Positions 1-12,070 of a DNA stretch of 64,000 nt are shown here, in pieces (within the stretch, counting starts at the first letter, position 1; each line of letters begins with the position of its first letter). The position numbers and the translations under genes are program-made. Origin of the DNA: Poecilobothrus nobilitatus (taxonomy: Eukaryota; Arthropoda; Insecta; Diptera; Dolichopodidae); contig OX352772.1 in assembly GCA_947095535.1 (NCBI GenBank), positions 276,096,336-276,160,335 of the forward strand, read 5' to 3'. The notes under the pieces were generated by a model. That model was not told the DNA's origin. It made no database searches and saw only the letters and a program-made list of their open reading frames with translations.

Positions 1-1014
1 AAGGAAACAAAATTGTCATGTAAATCCTGTTAAGTTCACAGTACATTTAAAAAAAAACACACATAAAACAAAAAAAGAAAAAAAATGCAAAAAATTTAGA
101 ATTTCTCATTTTCTAGTAACCATATAATTACTTTTAAGGACATTCAACTCCTACTAGAATTTATAATTTCTTTTAACTAACAATCAAATGAATAGGTGGT
201 TAAATTTTTATAATAAATTGTTTTGTTTTCTTTCTTTTATAAATGTTTGTTCATTTTTTTTTTTTTTTTTTTTTTGTGTTTTTTTTTACTCATTACTTTT
301 TTTTTTTAAGTCGAATTCATGTTGTAAGCATTCAATTTTTGTATAAGGGAAGAGACTAAAACCTCTTGAACGTACAAAAGCTTAAGCTTTTAAAGTACTT
401 CGCCCTTAAGGGAGTATACTAAAACTATAATATACATAATATAAATGTATCTTTGCATATAAGCATAAGTGTATGTCTATTTCGTTATTTTTTACTTTTT
501 GTTTTAATTGTCATTTTCTTCTAGAAGAATTTGATGATTACTTTTATGTTTAGAAACTCTTTTGTAATTATCTTCTCCATCATAAAAATTTTTATGATTC
601 CATTTTGCTCTTTTCAATTTTATTTCAATACTGTTTTACTCCATTTTCTCATAGTTTAGTAAGGTAAGCACTGAAAAGGAACATATAAACACATGTGTTG
701 GGGTGGAATGAAACAACACTTTTTATTAGAATATGCATTAATTTATATTTTTGCATATTAAAGTAATATTTCTGATGAAGTGTTGTAGTCTTAAAGGTAT
801 GTTGAAATGGTATTAAAACGAATAAGAATTATTTTACAAACGATATTCGTTTCGCTTCAGGCAACCAAAATTATATTTCATTTAACACACAGTATTTTTA
901 TAAAATAATAAAACAAGTTTTAAATAAATGTAATAATTTGTGAAAAGCTATGTTTATTGTCAGTTTTTAATTTTTTTACATACTTATATTTGATTATATA
1001 ATAAAATTCATTTA
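1..1014. other. AT-rich non-coding stretch
   Basis: No coding region or recognisable repeat. It holds poly(T)/poly(A) tracts (for example near 248-300) and stop codons in all frames. It ends in the left target duplication of the SINE that follows. Confidence 0.6.
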
Positions 1015-1191
1015 TTTTTTTATATATATTAATATTACAAATCCCATGGGATATTGCAATATTACAAAACCATCGGCTACTAAGGCTATTATAATTATAC
1101 ACTAATATTATTTTTTTTCTTTATATTATGAACCCGAACTCCCTCGGTTAATAAGCCACGTGTTTAACCACTACGCCACCGAGGCCTCTGG
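1015..1191 (-). mobile_element. tRNA-derived SINE, family 1, copy 1
   Basis: Read on the minus strand, the element starts with a tRNA-like head (about 1191-1137). It has an A-box-like TGGCGTAGTGGTTAAACACG and a B-box-like GGGAGTTCGGGTTC, the internal RNA polymerase III promoter pattern of tRNA-derived SINEs. A body follows that contains the block TAGTAGCCGATGGTT, shared with the copy at 8.4 kb, and then an A/T-rich tail. The flanks TAAAATTCATTTA (1002-1014) and TAAAATTCAATTTA (1192-1205) look like a target-site duplication with a one-base indel. It is not a tRNA gene: the cloverleaf is degenerate and the body continues well past the head. Confidence 0.75.
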
Positions 1192-1205
1192 TAAAATTCA
1201 ATTTA

Positions 1206-2930
1206 AAAGATTGATTAAATTCTAACATAAGAAATTGCATATAAAAGAATCCGATTTAAAAGAACATATTATGATTTAAATGGTATGGTTTATTTGAATA
1301 AAGGAGAATTAAATTAGATTTATTTGTTAAAAGAACTTTAACAAAATTTTACCACTCAATTACTAACTATATATAAAAGTTAGTATAAAACTTAAAAAAG
1401 TCATCTTAGCATTAATTTATGTATTAATTTTTAGATATGTACTTAAATTTTAGGAAATTTGAATCTTATTTAAATGCAGTCACAGAAAAGTAAAAGTCTT
1501 GTAGACTTTCAGAATCTCACACGGTTTTCCTTGCGTACAATGTTGATTATACACATTCTGTTTTGTCGTTTTCTTTCTATCAAACCCTAGCTAGAGTGAT
1601 GGATCTGAAAAATCATCTTGTAAAATTTCTGCTAAAAAGAAATAGGTATAAACTTAGTTTATATAAAAATTGAACGCTATTCGTCATTTTTAGAAAGTAA
1701 ATCAAATTTATTTTAATGGTAATTTCTAGAAGATAAATCAAGTTAAGGACGACTAAATTAAGTTTAATATACTTATTTTTGTTTGGTATATAGGTATTGT
1801 TTACTTTAAATCCGGAAATACACTAAAAAAAACAGTGCAATGCCATCTAATGAAAAACAGTTACAAAGAAAAACAGATGCCAAATGAAATTGAATGGAAA
1901 AAAAGAGTGTTTTTCTATACGTTAAAAAAACAAAAAAAAAAACAATAATAAAGAAAATAATCAGTTGATTGAAATGCATTCACAATTTAATGTCGTCACA
2001 CCTATGTTTATGTTTTTTTATGATTACAAAAGTCGAGTTAAAAAGATAATAAAAAATAAATTGAAAAAAAAAAAAAAGAAAATTACACAGTATGTACGTA
2101 CTAAAAAAACAAAACATGAATTTTTTTTTCTCAATTAGTGCATTTTTACAGGATGTTACAACATAAAAAAAAAAAAAAAAAAAAAGTTATTGTCTAATTT
2201 AAGTATTTAAAAAGAATCTTTTGTTCAATTTTTACATTTTCCATATAAAATTAATTTATTAAAATTAATGAGCACACCACACCTTCATAAGTATTTACAT
2301 TCATACATTAATTTCATATATATGTTTTTCCTATGAACATATATGTATATACATATCTTAATAAAAATTTGTATAAGCTTTTTGCACCTTTTATAATACA
2401 GGAAATTATTAAAATTTAAAATTAGTTAAAAATAGATTGAAAACTTTTTTTTAGCTTTTAATTATAATGTTAGTTTTATATTATTACTCCGCTCTCTTTT
2501 TTGACATTTCTATCTGCTACGTAGATTTTAAAAGATTTTTTTTTTTTTTTTGTTACTCATCTTGAAAACTCTTATAAGATATCTTGTGGAATTTCTTGTG
2601 TTCCTTGATAAATGTGCCTTAACCTTACCTACCTTACCTTAATCTTACCTAATGTACCTTAATGAACACTTTTTGTCTTAAATTAGAATGTTTCCTACGA
2701 TTTTTTGTTTCAATAAAGTATAAAGTAAAATACTTAATGAAAAAAAATCCACCTAAATTTTTTAGAATCCTCTTAATAAAACCTCTTAATAACGTTTTTG
2801 GGTAATTTTTTAGCATTTAAGTTTATTTTTTTGTTGTCACTTTTATCTTAATTTTTCTGTTAATTAATTAATTTATAAACAAACGTTTCTACATTTAATG
2901 TATAATGAAGAAATTCTGTTTGTTTGTTTG
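1206..2930. other. AT-rich non-coding stretch
   Basis: No gene seen. It contains long homopolymer A runs (1927-1941, 2065-2077, 2167-2186) and a short CCTTA-rich cluster at about 2617-2665, which resembles but is not the insect telomeric CCTAA unit. Confidence 0.6.
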
Positions 2931-2934
2931 TTTT

Positions 2935-3330
2935 TGCCCTTTTCACGTAAAACCCACCAAATTTTCCACCAACATTCCTATGATCTCGAAAGGAGTTATA
3001 GAGTGTATCACTTTTCGGTTCATTAACCCATTGCGACCGAGAGCCATTTAAAGCTTTTTGATTATTTCGTTGTCCTGCTTAAACCATTCGACCGATTGAG
3101 TTGAAAATATGTACAAGTATTGCACTTTGGCACACAAACTCATTTAATTAATTTTATAGAAATACATTAACACATTTCGACACATTTGACAGTCTATCAA
3201 AAAAAATTTTTGTTTCTAATTTGTGTCTAATCTGGCAGGATGAATTTATGGTTCTAAATAAAGCCTATGTGACAAATTTTTGTTTACGCTCGTTAACCCA
3301 TTTCCGCTCGAGTACCTATTAAAAAAATTC
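2935..3330. repeat. Unclassified GC-richer repeat-like patch
   Basis: This patch is clearly less AT-rich than its surroundings. Two similar segments, GTTCATTAACCCATTGCGAC (from about 3019) and CTCGTTAACCCATTTCCGCT (from about 3288), lie about 270 bp apart. The first is followed by CGAGAGCCATTTAAA and the second by CGAGTACCTATTAAA, so they may be degraded units of a longer repeat. No coding potential is seen. It may be the body of an old Helitron-type element, but that is a guess. Confidence 0.35.
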
Positions 3331-4130
3331 AGCCCAATTTTTTGTATTGTACTATTGTTATTATATTATTAAAAAGATATTTCCTACACTCTTTACTTCT
3401 ATACTGTTTTCAATATTCCATAAAAAGCTTTCAATGCAAGTTTCGAATAAATAATAGTAATTAAAATAACCTAATTAAGTATCTTAAGAATACTGTGTCT
3501 AAGCTTTAACAACAGGCAGTTATTAAAAACAGAAATAATCTGATCCATGCGACAACAATCATTATATCATCATTCAGCAAAGCATTGGTGAACCTATACA
3601 AGGTGTATGCGTGTATTGCACATATTGAAATATGTGCATACTATATGCATAATGTACGTATGTTTAAAAATACTATAAACACAATCAATTAGAAAATATA
3701 TTCACATTTCTGTACAGTATTAAATCAAAAATGAGTACATACACATTTAAAGAACAGAAAACCTTACATTCTTATCCATATACAGTTCTTACACATATTT
3801 TTAGCCTTATTCAATATCAATTTGAAAACATAATTGCATTAGAAAAAGTTAATGTTAATTTTGGTTGATTTGTGAAGGTAAAAAACAATCCTGTATTTTT
3901 TATATTATAATATATGTTAAACAGAACCTCAGATGTATGCATTTAAAAAGAAGTTTTTTCACAATTTGAAGAGCTGTAGGTGCTGTACGATCTCCAACGG
4001 TGAGGGTGCATAACAAAGTTGTTGTACAACAATGCTTTTTTAAGAGATCTATATGCATGGTTAATATTTAATTTAACTTTATTTGTATAAATTTATTTAA
4101 TATTTTATTGTTATATTATTTATACTTTAT

Positions 4131-4570
4131 TTAATTATTATATAAGTTTTGTAAACAAATGGACGGGCAGAGCGAACCTAATAGCAAATTTTTCAAAATG
4201 TGCTTAAAAGGATAATTTATAAAAACATGAAAAAATGTATTATATTACGGTCTTTTATAATTTAAATGCGATTTTATGTTTCGATATTAACGAATAAATT
4301 GTGAAAACTCAGTTCTTGGTAATTGTGTACTCAATAGATTATTGATTACTTTAAAGATTTTTTGTAAACGAATTGTCTCTAATTCTTCGCTCTGTTTATT
4401 CAATTTAATGAAATATAATAAAACTGAAAATTTTAACTACCAGCATCTGTAAATGCATAGTAATAAATGAACTATATTAATTAAATTATATTAACGCAGA
4501 AACAAAAGTTAATAATTTTTATTTCATAAAACCAACAAAATACTTCGGGCAACGCCGGGTACTCTGCTAG
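4131..4570 (+). mobile_element. Helitron-type element, 3' end
   Basis: The right boundary has the canonical form of a Helitron 3' terminus: a degenerate GC-rich hairpin (around GGGCAACGCCGGG, 4547-4559), a short spacer ACTCTG, then CTAG at 4567-4570 followed by T. Upstream, ATGGACGGGCAGAGCGAACC at about 4160 recalls the GACGGACAGA-type motifs common in insect Helitron derivatives. The 5' boundary (A|TC) could not be placed, so the start given is only the first suggestive motif. No Rep/helicase coding sequence is present, so this is a non-autonomous copy. Confidence 0.6.
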
Positions 4571-5220
4571 TAAACATATGTTTTCTAATTTAAGAAATGA
4601 CTTAAACTATTCTTAACCTCGTTTGTTTTATATTGAACCTATGTCAAGTAATTTTATTTTAATAAAAACTTTATAACACTCTTAATTCTTTCCTTTTAAT
4701 CTTTCATTAATTTGAAGTTCAATTAGCTAAGTATATACATGGATAATAAATAGTATACCAAGTATAAGGATATTATAAAAGATAAGCGATATAAAGGAGT
4801 ATATTTCATTTTATGATTTTTAAAAAGCATCAATATTATACCATATATTTTAGATATTACAATCTAGAGTGATTGTAGAAAGAAGTAATACTTTGACTCT
4901 GATCACATTTAACATTTACAGTGTGAGCTAAAATGTTAATAATACAAAATTTTTCATCAGAATTAGAATTTCAATCATTTTTTAATCAATCCTATTTTTA
5001 GAATTTAACTTTGAAGATTTTAATTCAGATTATGTCTTTGAAATAATTCTATTAAAGTAAAATTTTATTAATATTTTATTCAATATAATTATTCTTAAAA
5101 TTCTTTGTTGTTTTTATTTTTTCAAAAAGAACCAGCTCTTTCAAATAATTTTAAGATAAAAAATTTCAATATTACAATTTTAATTAATATATTTAGATAC
5201 ACCCTGTTAAAAATTATGTA
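4571..5220. other. AT-rich non-coding stretch
   Basis: No gene or recognised repeat. It lies between the Helitron end and the mariner terminus. Confidence 0.55.
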
Positions 5221-6042
5221 TCTGCGAGGGCAGTCTGAAAAATATCCTGTAACGGCATCCTTTTGTCAATATTATAAATTTTTATGATTGCCATTGCAAA
5301 GAACAATCTTTTATGTTGCCTGCCTTAAATTTTCAAATCGATCTGTCAAATAGTTTATTGTGAAACAGCTATCTAATCAGTTAACTTTTGTTATTTTCAG
5401 ATAATGGATAAATTTCAAATTCGTGCTGCAATTCATTATCTTTTTTTGAAAGGTTTATCAGCAACCGATATCCAAAAGGATATGGATATTACTTTAGGTA
5501 CCTCATCACCATCATATGGAACCATTCGTTTTTGTGTAGCTGAATTTAAACGCGGTCGTACAAGTGTAAATGATTAACAAAAAAGTTGTAGACCAAAAAC
5601 AGCTACATCCATTGAAATTATAAGAAAACTACATGATGTAGTGACAAACAATTGCCGAGTAAAAGTTCGTGAGCTGGCAGGCATATTAAAAATATCAAAA
5701 GATAGCGTTGGACACATTTTACACCATCACACACATCAGGTTTGACAACAATAAAATTGAATGAATTACAATACGAAATTGCTCCACAAGTGATTGCGTT
5801 TTGTTTCCGAATTTAAAAAAATGACTTGCTGGAAAGAGATTCACATCAAGTGAAATGGTTATTCCTGAAACTGAAGCATATTTCGAAGGTCTTGAAAAAT
5901 CGTATTTTTCAGACAGAATTAAAAAGCTTGGAAAACGTTTGATAAAGTGTATTGAGTTGGAAGGAGACTATGTTGAAAAATAAAAATCCAAAAAAAGCGT
6001 TTTTTAATATGAACACAAGAAACTTTTCGTACTGGTCTCGTA
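5221..6042 (+). mobile_element. Internally deleted mariner-like element
   Basis: Imperfect terminal inverted repeats bound the element. The left end at 5223-5251 begins TGCGAGGGCAGTCTGAAAAA and the right end at 6014-6042 begins, as its reverse complement, TACGAGACCAGTACGAAAAG. About 20 of 29 positions match. A TA dinucleotide flanks each side, as expected for Tc1/mariner insertion. Between them is a broken mariner transposase gene. At about 0.82 kb it is well short of the usual 1.3 kb mariner, because most of the catalytic domain has been deleted. It cannot encode an active transposase. Confidence 0.85.
5404..5983 (+). pseudogene. Mariner transposase remnant (deleted, frameshifted)
   Basis: The frame opens with MDKFQIRAAIHYLFLKGL, matching the N-terminal helix-turn-helix region of mariner transposases, and continues through a CVAEFKRGR segment and RPKTATSIE to an in-frame stop at about 5576. 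Reading resumes with RVKVRELAGILKISKDSVGHIL. The sequence then jumps to a TPSHTS-like remnant of the block around the second catalytic aspartate, then KLNELQYEIAP, then a frameshifted APSD-like third aspartate block near 5790-5800. The C-terminus is well preserved (GKRFTSSE, ETEAYFEGLEKSYFSD, CIELEGDYVEK, stop at 5983). The deletion, near 5720, removes the linker, the first aspartate and much of the core. In active members this protein cuts and pastes the element at TA sites. This copy is dead. Confidence 0.88.
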
Positions 6043-8336
6043 TATACTTTATTTTATTTTAATATTCCACTCATATTATTTTTATTTGTCATCGTTATCA
6101 TCGTACTAAATCAACTTTTTTTTTATAGTAGCTCAATTTAGAACTATTCTTCATTAAATATTTTCTTTTAAAGTTAAATTATCTTTTTCTATTCAATATT
6201 ACAATTCTTTTTAAATAATATTATTTTTCAAGTCATCTAGCTAACAAAATAACCTTCAATCATAAGAAACAAACAAAAATACTAAAAAAAAAAAAGAGAT
6301 CATTGCAGATCATAAACACATTGAGTTGACTAAAAAAAAAACTCACTCAATTTTAAAGTGTCAATTTACAGATTAGTTTTTTTTTTATCATATTTTTAGT
6401 TAGAGAACCAAATGTATGTATGTATGTATGTACATAATTTCATAAAAGCATTATTAGTAGCAACTATACATCAAAGTAAAAGTAATAACAATAACCAACA
6501 TTATTCATCATCATCAATAACAATTTTTTTATACATATAATCATCATAAAAATAAAAGTAATCAATTCATCATTTTATTTGAACTTTATTCAATTTTGTT
6601 TTTTTTTTCTATACAAAGTAATAAGTCCCTCACTATTACAATATAATCATCAATCAATTACGTTTTACATACTATACTAATAATAATCAACATCATCATT
6701 ATCATCATTATCAATATTATTATACCATTATTAAGAGTTGGAAAAAAGACAGCAAAAAAAAAAAAATTTAAATGAACATTATTTTTTAAGGATATTTTTT
6801 TTTTTTTTTAATCTATCGTTGAATAAATATTTATTGTCTTTTTTTTTTCGTCACTCTTTCTCTCGCTCTCATTAATTTCACATCATAACAAAAACAACAT
6901 TATTAGATAGAATAAACTTATAAAATACCCGATTAAATCAATAATTGGCACTTGGCAGTAACCAACTAACCAAACTCTAAAAAAAACGAATCACTTAAGA
7001 AAACAAAATATATAACATATACAAAATCTAATATAAAAAGATTTGATTTTATTTAATATTCTGAGAGATAGTAAGGTCATCATGACCGACATCATCATAA
7101 TCATTATCATTTTCATAATTTTTTTATCGGGCTTATAAAAAAATGATTGAATAAATTCTTTTGATTGATTTCTGGAATACAAAAATAAGACACATATTGA
7201 TTGAGAGGTGAAAGAAAAACTGTACATGATTTTAGATTTAAATTTCAAAGAGATTAAATGAAGACATCAGTATTTTTATACTTTTTTTTGTAAATCTTTG
7301 ATATTGTGGATTATTTTAAAATTTAGACGATCAGGGAATCAGAGGTTTTCATATAAAATTTTTTTAAATGAATTTTTAAAACTTCTTAACTATTCTATGC
7401 CGAAAAAATGGAAGATTCCCGGTTTTAATTAATCTACAAAGATTTTTCTTACTTGAAGTAATCAGCAAGATATGTTTTATTAAATGTTGGCTTTTAGGAC
7501 ATCATTTTAGAATTCTGAAATGATTTTTTTTATAATGGTTTTAATTACGATTTTTATTTGCAACTTACAAGATTCTATTTTTATTTTTCTGCATTCTATT
7601 TTTATTACTACATTGTTTTTAGATCTTTATATATTTCTCCTTGGTGATTATTTGATCTGTCAATCAATTCTGAACAACTATATAATAATATAATTATTTA
7701 ATTTAATTTTTTATTATATCATTTTTTTTTTTTGTTGTGAAAGACTGATAGATTCTCTAAATTGATTTAAAGAAAAAAAATGAGTTAAAAAAAAAGCAAT
7801 GAAAAAGGGGAGCTAAAAAAAAAAAACAAAAATTGCGTGACCTTTTTAATATCTCACTATCATAGCTATTTATATTATTATGCAAAAAAAAGAACAAAAA
7901 GAAAATAAGTATTTATTACGAAAAGTCTTTGAACAAAATTTTAGTTTTTTTGTGATGCCTATGACTTTGTCCTTTCTTTTATTTTCCTGCTTCCTCCTAG
8001 TATATTTTTTTTGTTTTTATTTTGGTACTAACAATACAATTTTTCCTTTCTTTTTTTTTTGTAGGGATGCGGTTTTGTTATAAAGGTTATAAGACCTTCA
8101 ATTTCGATTTTAATTTTTTTTCTTTTTTTTTGCTTCGGTTATTGTTATGTTATGTTGTTGCTCTTCTTCGTGTACTGTTGTAGTATATTTTAAAGAGATG
8201 GCACATTAAATCTTGGAATAAAGAAAGATGAATTTTTACTGCTATAGTTGTTATTATTTTATATATTTTGCACTTTTCTTTTGGGAAATTTTCAGTTTAG
8301 CTAACATTAAAAAAATGGTATTGTATATTCAAAAAA
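6043..8336. other. AT-rich non-coding stretch
   Basis: No coding region. It contains ATC/TCA-rich trinucleotide patches (about 6495-6540, 6688-6725 and 7077-7110), TGTA repeats at 6413-6432, and many poly(A)/poly(T) runs. Confidence 0.55.
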
Positions 8337-8348
8337 ATGTTTAAAATA

Positions 8349-8619
8349 TTTTATTTATTTATTTATATTTATATTACATACATAAATGTAATGCAATATT
8401 ATTGAACCATCGGCTACTAAAGGCCATTATAGGTTTTTATACTATTATTAAATTATATACTAATATTATTTATTTTGTTTATATTATATACTATATATTT
8501 ACATTATATTTGGTCGTAAGGGGGGTATGTAAAAAAAAAAACACGACCTGTGCAGAGATCGAACCCACACTCTTTCGGTTAATACGCCACACGTCTATTC
8601 ACTATGCTACCGAAGCCCC
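8349..8619 (-). mobile_element. tRNA-derived SINE, family 1, copy 2 (complete, with target duplication)
   Basis: A perfect 12-bp target-site duplication, ATGTTTAAAATA, flanks the element at 8337-8348 and 8620-8631. On the minus strand it begins GGGGCTTCGGTAGCATAGTG (A-box-like), with a B-box-like GTGGGTTCGATCTC about 50 nt further on. The body contains CCTTTAGTAGCCGATGGTTC and the copy ends in a tail of AAAT repeats. The internal Pol III promoter, the target duplication and the A-rich tail together define a SINE moved by LINE machinery. It shares the body block with copy 1 at 1.1 kb and the head with the copy at 35.4 kb. Confidence 0.9.
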
Positions 8620-8631
8620 ATGTTTAAAATA

Positions 8632-9565
8632 AAAGTAGGTATCTATGTATTATTTTTTTTTCGTTAAAATTGCATATTTTAAGGCGAATCTATACTAACA
8701 AAAACGATTCATTTTGTTCTTTTGGTACCTAAGTACGTAATGGTATTTTATAAATTCCTGAAGATTGCAATTTTTAAAATAAATACTAACAATAAAAAAT
8801 TATTAAATGTTGATTTGGGAACTGATATATTTCTTTCATAATTTTAATCTAACTGAGATTGATATTTTCACCAATCCGACAATGATAAAAGCTTCCTGGT
8901 ATAAATTTCCATTTAGAAAATAGCAAATGTGCTGAAACTAAACTTATTGAAAAAATAATAAATTTTGTTGAAAAAATATTTATATATTTTTCATATTTTC
9001 GAATTAAAATTTGGACTGCAAACAATTTTTTATTACATACCTATGTAAAACGAGATAAATTTAAAAATTAAAATCTAATTACAAATATCTAAATATTAGT
9101 TGAGAATTGTCATACTTAATTTAAAAATGGATCAGTCAGTAATCATATGTATAATAATAAAAAAATACTAAAATTGAAAAAACCTAATGAATACAAAGAG
9201 GAACAAACGAATACAATACAAGTACAAACATATTATATTTTAAGAGCGAACCAATCATCATTATAAATGAAAATGTGATTTGATCAAAATTATTATGATA
9301 ATAATAATGCTGATGATGATAATGATGATATTGATGATATTGATGATGTTGATGATAAAGGATGATAGATTTTTTTATAAATAATTATTGTGAACTGAAA
9401 ATTAAGTAATCATTCCATTATTAAAAAATGTTATGTTTTTTTGTTGTTATTATCCTTGGAAATGTTGATCTTGTTAAAAAGAACAATAAGAAAAAAAAAA
9501 GAATAAAAGTGATGAATGATTAAAACTTTGTTGTAGTTGTAATTTGTATTATTTAGGATATTTAT
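8632..9565. other. AT-rich non-coding stretch with GAT microsatellite
   Basis: No gene. An imperfect (GAT)n/(GATATT)n array runs from about 9308 to 9366. The rest is A/T-rich sequence without recognisable elements. Confidence 0.6.
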
Positions 9566-9570
9566 TTTTA

Positions 9571-9703
9571 CCGACCGCATACATGTATAAGGTAGGTATT
9601 GTTTTCATACTAAAAATTTGTACCCGAGATTTTGGCCAAAATGCACTAATGTGTGGGTGCGTGTGGATGCGAGTGTGGATATGTTTGTGGGCACGTGCAC
9701 AGC
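9571..9703 (+). repeat. Dispersed repeat with degenerate GT tract, copy 1
   Basis: The block starts CCGACCGCATACATGTATAA and includes TAGGTATTGTTTTCATACTA and AAATTTGTACCCGAGATTTT. It matches the reverse complement of about 46610-46697 almost base for base over roughly 80 bp. It then enters a degraded GT-rich tract (about 9650-9692) and ends near GGGCACGTGCAC. At the other locus the same position holds a long pure (AC)n array. No coding role is seen; this is a microsatellite-carrying dispersed element. Confidence 0.75.
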
Positions 9704-9725
9704 CCAAATGACTGAGCGGAGTTTT

Positions 9726-11128
9726 ATGAAATTTCACATTTAAGGTTCTAACGTAAATATCTCGGATTGATAAGCTTTTAAAGCAAATTGGACAACCGGA
9801 AGTAGTAGTTTACTAGTATAATTTTGAAGTTTTTTACGAATATTTCGTATCAGGAAAATATTATGAGAAAAATTATTAAGAAAAAGTTGTTACACATTAA
9901 AGAGGAACAACTTTGCCATAAAACATTTTTTGATTCTACTAACTTTACCTTCTATTTAATATTTTCTACAACACGCCATATGAATTTATATGAACAAATT
10001 TTTTTTGGTTTTTTTTTATACATATATACATACATATGTACTAATATCTATGCATATTATTCTTTTGTTGATGACGCAAAATTTAAACGGTAAAATTTTT
10101 GTTAGTAGATATAATATTTTGTATTTGTTTACAGTTTTTATTATTTTCTACTTTAATATTTTGAATGACAAAAAAAAAATCATGTACATACACATGTATG
10201 AAATGAATATATGAATGAATATATTATCTACAATCTACATATATTTTTACGATTAATTCATTGCTTATTGTTATTATTGAATAAAAAAAAAATGATAACT
10301 TATTAGAAGTTATTTTGCTTTGATATAAATTATTATGTATAAAAAATCTATGAATTTTGGAATTATACTTTTCGTATAATAGCGATCGGTACTGTGGTGG
10401 AGACAAGCTGATTCTTGAAAAATGGAGCAATGGAATTGTTTTTTTTCCGTTTTTTAATTGATGAATAGAAAACCAACTCAACACTTTAATAACATTACAA
10501 ACTATATAACATTGTTAAGTATAATGATTGTTAGATTTTTAATAATATTTGAATATACATATACATATGTGTATATATAATAAGTAGAAGTATAAGTATA
10601 ATAGGTATATAGAATTCATATGAACTATATGAAAAATTCAAGGGTTGTTCATGAAATGATAATTATGCTCGTATAGATTTTTTGACATTTTATATGAGAG
10701 AAAATGAAAACTTTTGTGTAATTTTGATTTTGTTTTTATGGAATTTTCTTTTGAATTCTACTTATTTCTTTCTATTTTGGTTTGATTTTTTTTTGATTGT
10801 GGATGATTTTCATAAACGAACGAAAATTATGTAATTAATAAATTAATTTAATTCCTTAAATTTGCAAATTTTCTATGATTTTGTACTTAATGATTATTCA
10901 AACGATCGATCGATAATTACGAAAAATTGCAACATTTGTTTTTTTAAATAGTTAAATTCATTTCTAATTTTTGTAAATAATCTCTGAAGAAACAACCAAA
11001 AGTTTTTTTTTCACTATGATACTTTGCAATATACTGTTATTACATATTTCTTATCTTCCTGTTTTGGTAATCATACAGACAAAACACACCTATTAATTTT
11101 TTAGTTTCTTTCATTTTTTATTTCTTTT
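9726..11128. other. AT-rich non-coding stretch
   Basis: No gene. It contains TA/CA-type simple sequence (10016-10040, 10552-10590), and GATCGATCGAT near 10903. No transposon signature was recognised. Confidence 0.55.
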
Positions 11129-12070
11129 TATACCCGTATGAACTATGTTCAAGCAAGGGTAGGTATAATAAATTTGCCATTACGTTTGTGACACCTTAAA
11201 GGAGTCGAGCTAGATATAGTGTCAAAAGTTTGGATCGGCTCACAATCCAATTCTGAGTAGATTAAGCCTTGCATGTACATCCGTCCGTTTGTCTGTCCGC
11301 ACGATAATTCAAAAAATAAAGGACCTAGGAAGCTGGACATTTTTTTACGTCACTTTTACAAGATTGTTAGTTTCGCTAGTTCGCCATTAAATCGAGTATT
11401 TTTGGCCGCCAGAATCGGTAGCTGCCATACTACTTCTTTCTTTATATGTATAACTTAGTGTTTATTAAAGCTAGTCATCTGAATTTTCGCAAAATGGTGT
11501 CGAGTTATAAGTCAACAACATCTGTAAAATTTGGTTGTGCAGGTGGGACAGGTTCGGGTAGCTGCCATACAACTTATCTTTTTAAATGAAAATAACTCTG
11601 TGTCTATTGAAGCTAATTATCTAACATTTTGCAAAATAATATAGAGTTACAAGCCAACATAATCTGTATAATTTGGTTATGTTGGTGGGACAGGTTCGGG
11701 TAACTGCCATACAACTTTTTTTTAAATGAAAATAACTCCCGAGTCTATTGAAGCTAGGTATCCTAGGTGAAAAGATGTCGAGTTGTATACTAACAACTTC
11801 TGCAAAATTTGGTTGTGCTACAGCAGCAGGTTCAGGTGGCTTGCACATCTTGGAAGTTAATGAAGATAGGAATCTGAAGTTTTACAAAAGACGATAAAAA
11901 TTTAGGGCAGTAACTTCTGTAAAATAGCTAGTGCTGGTGCAACAGGTCCGTTTAGCTGTCATACAATTCTAAAACTTACATAAATATATCTCGGTACTAA
12001 ACATGAATTTCCAGTTCATACGGGTATCCCAAAGTTGACACAGTCTACTCTACTGCACTCTTCCTCATTT
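11129..12070 (+). mobile_element. DINE-1/Helentron-like non-autonomous element, lineage A
   Basis: It begins TATACCCGTATGAAC and ends CATACGGGTATC, then a 3' segment with a small CAGT/ACTG stem and a terminal CTTCCTCATTT. Such subterminal inverted repeats plus a 3' hairpin are the architecture of DINE-1/INE-1 elements. The early part has the block GTCCGTTTGTCTGTCCGCACG (about 11282-11302), shared with the other copies here. The interior differs from the copies at 18.4 and 38.5 kb and carries a tandem array. A relative in inverse orientation lies at 37.7 kb. No protein is encoded; mobilisation would need an autonomous Helentron elsewhere. The family name is inferred from structure. Confidence 0.72.
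11404..11960 (+). repeat. Internal ~140-bp tandem array in the DINE-like element
   Basis: Each unit carries a variant of AATTTGGTTGTGCAGGTGGG followed by ACAGGTTCGGGTAGCTGCCATAC. Variants occur near 11528, 11670, 11808 and 11926, spaced about 142, 138 and 118 bp, with a partial unit near 11404. Units also share AAATGAAAATAACTC and GTCTATTGAAGCTA. Central tandem repeats are known in Helentron-type elements. The inverted relative at 37.7 kb has fewer units. Confidence 0.8.

Noticed and set aside
2610..2665. CCTTA-rich cluster as telomeric repeat
   Set aside because: The unit is CCTTA/CCTACC rather than the insect TTAGG complement, it is short and irregular, and flies lack TTAGG telomeres.
11149..11458. 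Open frames on both strands, about 60 codons
   Set aside because: They lie in the DINE-like element and are not conserved as coding in its other copies.
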